DNA from: Xanthostigma xanthostigma
Taxonomy: Eukaryota > Arthropoda > Insecta > Raphidioptera > Raphidiidae
NCBI GenBank assembly: GCA_963575645.1
Contig: OY754472.1
Location: 29,327,401-29,391,400 of the forward strand
Length of the DNA stretch: 64,000 nucleotides
Direction of reading: 5' to 3'
The notes under the pieces were generated by a model, which did not search any database, had not been told where the DNA came from, and saw only the letters and a program-made list of their open reading frames with translations. The translations under genes and the position numbers were made by a program. Below are positions 56,661 to 64,000 of this stretch, piece after piece (position 1 is the first letter of the stretch; each line of letters starts with the position of its first letter).

Positions 56661-56999
56661 TGAACACCAATTGTTAAAATCCCTGATCCATCATCGCGAG
56701 TGCCGGCTTTGGAAAATTTCGTGTGGAGTTTTCATTTTGTACTCTAATTTCTCTACTTTGGGCTTCAATGAAACGAACACCAAGTTGTCGAAGCAATTAT
56801 TAAAATTCCTTATCCATCATCATAAGTGCTGGCATGTGATACTGTACGCTTTTTAAAAGCGGTGTGGCATTTGAAAATATCTGTCGCATTTGTAGACGAA
56901 ACATCAGGTGGAAATACCAATGGACCACGGCCAACAAACCGGGAAATCAAGAAGATTTGAAGATATAACTGTGTCCCTGAAAGGCGAGCGCTATTAAAC
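56661..56999 (+). other. Coding-like remnant with internal duplication
   Basis: GAACACCAATTGTTAAAATC and GAACACCAAGTTGTCGAAGC begin two similar segments about 110 bp apart, both with ATCCATCATC. Further on, 56895-56999 is open in one frame after an acceptor-like ATTTGTAG and ends FEDITVSLKGERY-stop. Neither part forms a gene model I can defend; an old element or gene relic is possible. Confidence 0.25.
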
Positions 57000-58240
57000 A
57001 AAAGCGTAAATGGAAAACTTTAGATATGAGGCGATATTGCGTTTACCGATGGACATAAACACTTTCAAAGGCACAGTTGTATCTGTCGATCTGTACTTTC
57101 TATCCACAAACAGTATCATTTTTTTGACTAAAAAAGTTTATTAATTTTTGTAAAAATTGAGCTTAAATTGTTTCCTTTAATGCCTCGTAATAATTTGTTT
57201 CTTTTTCATTAAAAACTAGTACACTGCAGTCAAAATTATATTTTAATGTTATACTTGTTGAAAAGAATCCAAAATAAAAGTCATTAAAATTCCTGACAAT
57301 ATTGTAACTTTTATAATGTATAATTTAGTTTTACTACGTGTTTTTGAAAAGTTATCACCACTGTTTAATTTTGCATTCATTAAAAAAAAATCGTCAATTT
57401 TTGGGTGAAATAGCTGTTGAAAAAGCATAGTAAAACTATACTGTTGATTATTTTAAATTTCCTGTTAAACGTTTTTCTTGTTATAAATGGTATAGTATAA
57501 CTTCGATTATTCAAAAGTTTGAAAAATACGTACCTACAATCTTCATTATCCGTTCTAATTATGCTACTGAATTTTGTGCATTTTGAGTGCAAATTTAGTC
57601 TTACAACGTTTTAAAAAGTACAAAGAAATGATTTTATTGTTCAATAAATAAGTAGTAATATTGCAACACAAAAATGCAAAGTATGATATTCTAAAATAGA
57701 AAATAAATTTGCACTCAATTTACACTGAAAATTTCGCAAAATGAAAATACGTTCTATATAATTGGCCGTTTTTTGACATTCAAAATCAAACATAATTATT
57801 GTCATTACTATCCAAAAAATCTATACGAACATTTTTGAATTTTACAAAACTAAATGTTGAAAGAGACAATCAGAACTATAACGAAATATTATATTAAATA
57901 GTGAATGGATTAAAAAACCATAGTTGTGAATATTTCTATTGCCCTACCATTACCCGATGTACTATAATTTGGTATTGTTATTAGACTATTCTGGACTTAG
58001 TCGTCAAGTGTCTATAGTCTATAATAATGAATAATACATTCTGGTGAAATAATTTTGTATTCGATTCAACGAAATTAATAATAAAAACGAAAACCGAGTA
58101 ATATTTAAAATGGAACTTTTGAAGAAACACAGGATATTAATTTAGGGCAATAATTAAACGGAACGTTTACTTCTGATTCGCTTGCCGAATTGGCCGCCGT
58201 CTCGACACGCATCCTATATTAGAGCTATACCGGATTATTT
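57000..58240. other. AT-rich interval without recognised features
   Basis: No repeats or coding pattern recognised on either strand. Confidence 0.5.
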
Positions 58241-58742
58241 TTTAAGTTGATTCTTTTTTTTAACAGCATGTAGAAATCAAATAGACGAACAAATATTTCA
58301 AGTAACTTTTAAAACTCAAAAATGAAAGAGGAACAGGATTTTCAGTTTTATTAAATTATATCAAGGTTTGAGGCCGATCCTGGCGCTATGTTATGTCACT
58401 ATGGAATATGTGATGTCATTATCAACTATTCTCAGAAATTGTCCCCGTTTTGTTGGACACAAAGATGCGTGGCGCGTGCATCGTCGTAGCCATGCTTGTG
58501 TACATACGCTTGTGATAAGGGCCTTCCGTGAAGTATTTGGGATGCATTTCCGAATCGTTCTATCATTTCTTCGCGTGTATTAATCAGGTTTTTGAATTAA
58601 TTAAACAAAATTTAAAAAATGTAATTAAACTTTGAAAGGCTGTTTCTCTCTTATTTTTGAGTTTTGATAAAAAAGTTACTTAAAATATTTGTGCGTCTAT
58701 TCGATTTCTACACGTTGTTAAAAAAGAAGAATCAACTTAAAT
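58241..58742. repeat. Foldback element with 105-110 bp arms
   Basis: Left arm 58241-58345 (TTTAAGTTGATTCTTTT, GTAGAAATCAAATAGACG) is inverted at 58632-58742 with about 10 percent difference by eye. The loop of about 290 bp holds a 71-codon frame (58368-58583) without recognised motifs; its GC content is higher than the arms, so the loop may be captured sequence. Confidence 0.7.
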
Positions 58743-60349
58743 ATAATTCTTTATAGTCAATTTTCGAGTCGATGATTTCGTACCGTTGCGCCGTTTAGAA
58801 AGTTATTTCTCGAGATGATGCTACGAACGAAACTGTCGAAACGTTTGACCATGTTTCTAACAGAATGGCGTGCTGAGGCGACAAAAACGACTGTTATTAT
58901 TTGCATTTTAAAATACGCGAGTCAATATGTTACTGAAACCTATTGTAGGTATATAATCGAGGCTATACTATGACGTTATTATTATATTGTGTACCTACGT
59001 ATATTTACGGGTTTTATGTATACTTATATTAAATTGATTTTTAAAAAGATGGTAATTTTTAATTATTAAATATCGTTGAGACTTGCGTCTGGTAAAATAT
59101 TTGCGTTACATTTAGAATTAAATATATTCATAAATTTATGAATAAATTAACTAACGGTTTTGAAGTTACCACTTAAATTTTAAGTTCTTTAAGTATTTTT
59201 AAATTAACTTTGTAATGAAATTTTATTTTGCTGGTACACTGTAAACTCGGAAAGTAATTAACTAACTAATTACATTAAAACAATTTAAAGAGATTTGTTA
59301 ACAGTAAATGGAAGTGCTGGCTTTTTAACGTTCTTTTTCCAAATTGAATTAAAGTGTACGTTTTTTTAATTTGATTATTTGTCACTAAATTGCAATTTAA
59401 AGAAATCCTACTGAGCTACTTAGTTTATAATGGCTTTTTGGAATTTATTAAGGCACCAATAGAAAACTCTTATTGAATTTTATAAGTAAAACGTTTTTTT
59501 TTTCAATTCAGAATCGTGTTTTTAACTAATTAATTGTATGTTATGTTAATTAAAAATGAAATTAAATGAAGACGAAACACTTTTAATCAGTTAAAATGGT
59601 TGAATCATACATTTTCCGTACTTTACTAATTTCACGCTTAAATACGAATAATTTTATTTAATTACGGTATTTATCTAATATTTTCATTTTGCACGCAGTG
59701 TGTTTCACGATCTGTGAGAAGCCTTAATAAATTTAATTTTTGATTAATTTTGGGCAAAATATTCAAATTAGTTCTTATTTATATTATTTTCACGAAGACT
59801 ACAACAATACATATATTTTTATATCAACTGTTTTGTTTTAATTTTTGTGTCATTTGTCAGTAAGTTGTGTTCAATTTTTTATTTATATAATATGGTACGG
59901 GGATGTCCACTACAACTGCGGTAGTTTTGGAACGTCTTTTTGAAGAAACAAAACACAGTGCAATGATATAGCCAATATGTGATATTTATGCATCCAATAT
60001 TCTGCATCATATAAATTCCATCTTGACACTATCTATATAAACACGAATTAAAACAATATTTTATGTAAATGTTATCTTTTCTTGTATCGAATATCGTTAA
60101 ATAAATAAATCACCTATAAAATTCGTTTGTTCTGAACTTACACGTAACCTTTTTACCACGTTTTTATCAACTCGCTTTTCTGAGTTTTCTTGTATGTCGG
60201 GTGGAACTCTGTAATTGATTTTAAACTAACTTCCTGATGAGATTGAGATTTGAAATTTTTAACATAACTGAGAATTAGAAAATACAAAAAAATTAATAAT
60301 TTAAGCACTTCATAATATAATTTGTTCTTACTTGAAATTCAAATATTTG
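58743..60349. other. Long AT-rich interval without recognised features
   Basis: Very low GC, no repeat pairs, no open frame of note. Confidence 0.55.
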
Positions 60350-60430
60350 ATTAACGTCTGAATAGAACTCTTCAAATAAATAAAATTGTCGACCAATTTT
60401 TTTCAGACTATATATTGACAAAAAATAATA
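60350..60430 (-). repeat. End fragment of the AATTGTCGACC foldback family
   Basis: GATTAACGTCTGAATAGAAC, CTCTTCAAATAAATAAAATT and TGTCGACCAA match the outer part of copy 1 in reverse. The rest is missing. Confidence 0.65.
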
Positions 60431-60475
60431 TTCTTACTTGTTTACCGTTGTAAAGCACCCTATAGGTACAGCAAT

Positions 60476-60515
60476 CGGTGCATAGCTCAGTTGGTTAGTG
60501 CGTCGTGTTAAAAAA
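60476..60515 (+). pseudogene. Truncated tRNA-Ile-like sequence
   Basis: CATAGCTCAGTTGGTTAG and GCGTCGTG match the 5' half of tRNA-Ile; the 3' half is missing. The same 5' flank (60431-60453) and the same downstream foldback arm as the 26 kb copy are present. Confidence 0.65.
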
Positions 60516-60601
60516 CGGGGGGTGCATGCGACAGTTAGGTAATAAGAAGTCTAGAGAACAGCTATCAATGAAAAAATTTATTTATGAGATAAAACGAATA
60601 A

Positions 60602-60811
60602 GGCCTAGTTTATATGAGAGGCGTTCAACGCGCGTTGGCCCAACGCGCGTTTACAGTTTCTATACAATTGTATAGAACTGTTTATATGATAACGCGCGTT
60701 GGTGGCGCGTTGAACGCGCGTTATCATATAAACAGTTCTATACAATTGTATAGAAACTGTAAACGCGCGTTGGGCCAACGCGCGTTGAACGCCTCTCATA
60801 TAAACTAGGCC
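60602..60811. mobile_element. PIF/Harbinger-type palindromic MITE with TAA target duplication
   Basis: Starts GGCCTAGTTTATATGAGAGG and ends with its inverse; almost the whole 210 bp is one palindrome, with reiterated AACGCGCGTT. TAA flanks both sides (60599-60601 and 60812-60814). The unoccupied sequence at 26450-26470 (AAACGAATAATGCGCTCC) shows a single TAA at the same point. GGCC-starting ends and a 3-bp TWA duplication fit PIF/Harbinger. Nearly identical frames occur on both strands because of the palindrome. Confidence 0.85.
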
Positions 60812-60899
60812 TAATGCGCTCCACGAATCCTACAAGTTAAAAACCTGTCTCTAAAGAAATTATTTCATACTTTTCAGTTCGTTTTGAAAACGTGCTATA

Positions 60900-61430
60900 T
60901 TAAATTAATTTTAAGTATAGCAACAAGAGCGGGGTAAGACCTTAATTTAATATGGGCAAGACAAATTTTGATAGGCTCTGTAGTGGCGCAAGAGGCATAC
61001 ATTTCCTGTTTTTAGCGTTACTGAACTCCTTAAAACTGCTGTAGTCTAACCATAGAGAAGAGAGGTTTTATAGAGTGGCAACTCTCTGAATAGCTCTCAA
61101 ACAATATTTTTAGTTCAGCGTCCCATCCCGGATAGTGGTAACGTCGACGCAGCGGGATATTTGAATATGATTATAGCGGGATATTTGAATATGATTATTG
61201 TAAGGAATATTTATATTGTGTATATTTCTAGCATTAATATATGCAATTTTTACCATTGTTGTTTACACAAAAGCATGGCATATAAAAATAGTAAATATTG
61301 ATACATTAATTGCTAGAAACATAATGTTAGTTTTTTGTTTTATAATAGAAAAAAATATATTTATAAATGACACATTTATAAATATGAAACATAAAATAAA
61401 ATTTACAAATGAAATAAAAATATATTGGTA
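60900..61430. other. Interval without recognised genes
   Basis: A short direct repeat (AGCGGGATATTTGAATATGA) occurs twice at about 61150-61197. Frames at 61216-61569 lie on both strands and look incidental. Confidence 0.5.
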
Positions 61431-61436
61431 CTGGAG

Positions 61437-61729
61437 CAGCATTTTCCAAACTGAGGTCCGTGAGTAAATCCAAGTGAGTCTGTGGACTCGTATCTGGAAT
61501 ATACGTAGGTATTAAGGAAAAAAAAATTAAATAATTTACGATCACACTGAGATTTGGTCTTTGACACAAAGTACATGTTGAATTAGAAATTTGTGGCTTC
61601 TGACACTACACATGATTATGAAATAAAGCATATTATACTTTTGTTATTGTTTTTTTTTTCTTTAACGGGGATTGAGGGTCCGCGACAATTTTCCCAATCC
61701 CCTGTGTTAAAAAGTTTGGAAAACGCTAC
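61437..61729. mobile_element. Possible hAT-type MITE, AGCATTTTCCAAACT ends
   Basis: CAGCATTTTCCAAACTGAGG faces AAGTTTGGAAAACGCTA. GGTCCGTGAG and GGGTCCGCGAC lie next to the ends. No clear target duplication. Confidence 0.5.
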
Positions 61730-62294
61730 TTAAACAAATAAAATAATAAGTAACACAAATAGTATGAATTACAAACAAAAAAACTATACATTTTTAATAA
61801 ATGAAATCATAATAAAATTAAACATTGCATTTAAGAAATAAAATAATTAACACAAAATTGTATGTAAATGGTCTTAGTTAGGAATGGAAAAGGTTACATT
61901 TTTAATAAATAGAATTATAAAAACATAACTTTGGCGACAGTGGTAGTCAAAGCTGGAGCTTCGATCACTATTTAAAAAGAAAAACATAATTGTAAAACAC
62001 TATTAACAAAGAAATTTAGAAATTGGATAAAAAATACATAAAGACCGGTCCACCCATATAAACATACTGACAAGACGAAATTAACGCAGATAGATCGATA
62101 TATGAATCGAACTCATTAAATACCTTTCAATCTTTCAATCCGTCGTGTGGCCATCACAGTATCGCTAGGTATATCAACATGATTTAGCTAGCAATGAACT
62201 AAACTTTATTTTATCTAAATCAAATGTAATCATAGAGTTTATAATTGCTTTAAAGCAAAAATCCTTTTTTCTTTTTTAATAACTTCCCATATTT
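61730..62294. other. Interval downstream of the P-element relic
   Basis: AT-rich; I could not find a terminal inverted repeat for the P-type element here. Confidence 0.45.
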
Positions 62295-63966
62295 TTAAAA
62301 TGCTAGAACTTTTACTGGGTCATTAATAAGTTTTTGTCGGGATTCTAAGCCGTTTAAAATTCTGTTTTCATTTTTTGACCACGTGAAAATATAAAAATAA
62401 ATAAATTTGGTCACAAATATATCGAACAAATCATGGACTTTGCAAGAACCATTAAAATCTGTGATATGATATTTAAGTAGCATTTTAAAAATATTAGTTA
62501 ACTTATTCTTACAACATAAGGTACTTATGTAATGGTGTAATATCTCATTACATTTACTATATATACAAGAAAAATTTGAATTAGACCTAAGTAACAATTT
62601 ATCACTATATGCCCTATCTCTAATGTAATCGTGGTCAAGCAAAAGTACCGATGTTATCATATCCATCTTGCAGACATTGCAAGCTTTAATAGATTTTAAA
62701 ATGAATCTAGCAAAGTATCCCGCTGTGTAAGCGTGCAATATTTTCTGATTAGAAGAGACATTCGAAAAAGCAAAAGTTTCGTCCACATATTCAGAACTTA
62801 GTGTCTCTTCTTCAATCTCCCTGAAATCAGCTGCAAAAAACAAAAGTTTTCAAGGAGTCTAGGCTCTCATTATTATCATCCTCGCAGTTTGCACCTGGAG
62901 AATGAGGTGAGTCAAAATTGTTGATAATTAATGTTTTAAAGGAGCCGATAAACGAATGACATGTCGGATTGACATTTCTAACCCCATGACTCCTTATAGA
63001 GTCAAAAAAATTTTCCACAGGATCTTGATTTATATTTCTGGGACTTAAAAATTTAAAACCTTCTTTGCTAACTAGACCCCAAAGATAAATGAAGCCCCGA
63101 AGAGTATGGATCCAATTTTTTATAATGGGGGGTACAAATTCCCGTCCCGAACTAGTGACGAATTTGATAGATTGGAGAAAATTAATTGCCTCATACCACC
63201 ATTTCACATGGGCAGAATTACTGAATACGGCACATCTTAATTGTTTACCATGTTCTGGCACGAATGTTGATCCGTTGACACTGTCAAATAATTTGTTTCC
63301 AAACAAAAGAAAATCAGTAGTGTCCGAAGCAGACTCCGGAAGACAATCAGAAGTTAAAATAAATAAAATACATATTATTAATCGGTAAACGCCCTTTCAA
63401 GTGAGAAATAAATAGGTACTTACACAATTTTTGGATGCCTCTCATTGTGGCAGATACCCGCTGGGAGAAGACTTGAGCCGCAATGCTCACCTTCATTTTC
63501 TTAATTCTGTCTGGGTAGACATGAATGTCCGTGAGTCTGTTGAGCATGCGGGTGTCATGGTCTCCAACATCAAGTTCGTATAGTGCAATAATATCTTTCC
63601 ACATACCCACTTGCTTTCTTTCTTCTTTCCAAACAAACTTTACACTATTCTTAAGGAAGTTATTCCTTAAACCCTTGAGTAAGTGGGGCAATCGAACAAT
63701 GGAATGACCTCTTGTCCATTGACAGAAAAACCAAACATTCTATTTTCTCTACACTCTAACGCAGCTTCTTGGTTCGTTTCCTCTTCTAATAATTTGAGCG
63801 CAGTCGAATTAACAGAAAGCTGGTCACACACAGTAGCAAAGAGTTTTAAACCAGCATTCTGCAATGCTGTAATAATTTTTTTAATCGTCGCTGCTAGTTC
63901 AGATGATTTCATCCCTCCTTCCGTAAAATAGAACGCCACTGGCTGCTTCCACTTCATAGATAAAAA
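62295..63966 (-). pseudogene. P-element/THAP9-type transposase relic, C-terminal portion
   Basis: Three overlapping frames read as one family. 63966-63667 carries LSMKWKQPVAFYF and ATVCDQ and ends at PLFDC. 63691-63424 continues with HLLKGLRNN. 63306-62827 carries DPVENFFDSIRSHG, NPTCHSF and SPHSPGANC. 62843-62295 is the tail, ending at TAA. These are signatures of the RNase H-like catalytic region and C-terminus of P-element transposases. The frame is broken near 63680 (one base), probably between 63424 and 63330 (a GTAAGT donor is present but I see no in-phase acceptor), and in a T-run near 62835. A possible acceptor (CTTTAG) precedes 63966. The N-terminal THAP zinc finger would lie beyond the window. 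About 530 codons remain of an expected 700-900. Probably inactive. Confidence 0.85.
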
Positions 63967-64000
63967 CTAAAGAAAGGTGCAGGGTCCGCAAATTTTTCGT

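Noticed and set aside
60605..60808. Nearly identical 64-codon ORFs on opposite strands.
   Set aside because: Produced by the palindrome of the Harbinger-type MITE.

Overview
This window looks like nuclear DNA of an insect. It is AT-rich and almost free of long ORFs. It contains one spliced gene that I could rebuild exon by exon, embedded in a dense mosaic of mostly short, non-autonomous transposable elements. Several repeats are of kinds I associate with lepidopteran genomes: Helitron-like elements ending in a hairpin plus CTAG, and the repeat that ends in a 'TACGGAACCCTA' motif. I lean towards a moth or butterfly. The sequence alone does not exclude another insect order such as Hemiptera.

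Gene content. On the minus strand, 40722 to 34589, six exons join in frame into a 306-residue CRAL-TRIO (alpha-tocopherol transfer protein-like) lipid-binding protein, with canonical splice sites and matching phases. A TATA-like box lies 63-71 bases upstream of its ATG. At the right edge (63966 to 62295, minus) is the C-terminal half of a decayed P-element/THAP9-type transposase. A hAT transposase C-terminal remnant lies at 50000-50224. Two short coding-like stretches (55829-56014 and about 56895-56999) are only candidates. tRNA-like sequences (Lys-like at 3567, Ile-like at 26146, a fragment at 60476) are degenerate and belong to repeats.

Layout. 0-10 kb: Helitron fragments, two GATGTGCC hAT-type MITEs, and a Helitron split by an insertion carrying a tRNA-Lys-like sequence. 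10-15 kb: a foldback element, an old SINE with a younger SINE inside it, and a second young SINE. 15-24 kb: assorted terminal-inverted-repeat elements. 24-34 kb: five hAT-type MITEs (four with 8-bp target duplications, one of them inside a Helitron), foldbacks and an Ile-like pseudo-tRNA. 34.6-40.7 kb: the CRAL-TRIO gene, whose three large introns carry long foldback elements, one with arms of about 590 bp that are nearly identical. 41-45 kb: chimeric element debris, a near-perfect 146-bp palindrome and a 120-bp-unit tandem array. 46-55 kb: Helitron copies (two head-to-head pairs), a hAT deletion derivative with reiterated CCCGGGAT-type ends, and another hAT MITE. 55-62 kb: mostly featureless AT-rich DNA with a foldback and a PIF/Harbinger-type palindrome whose insertion can be read against an unoccupied copy at 26.4 kb. 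62-64 kb: the P-element relic.

The only evident cellular function is the lipid-binding protein. The rest records repeated transposition, nesting and decay. I found no CRISPR array, operon or bacterial-type system.
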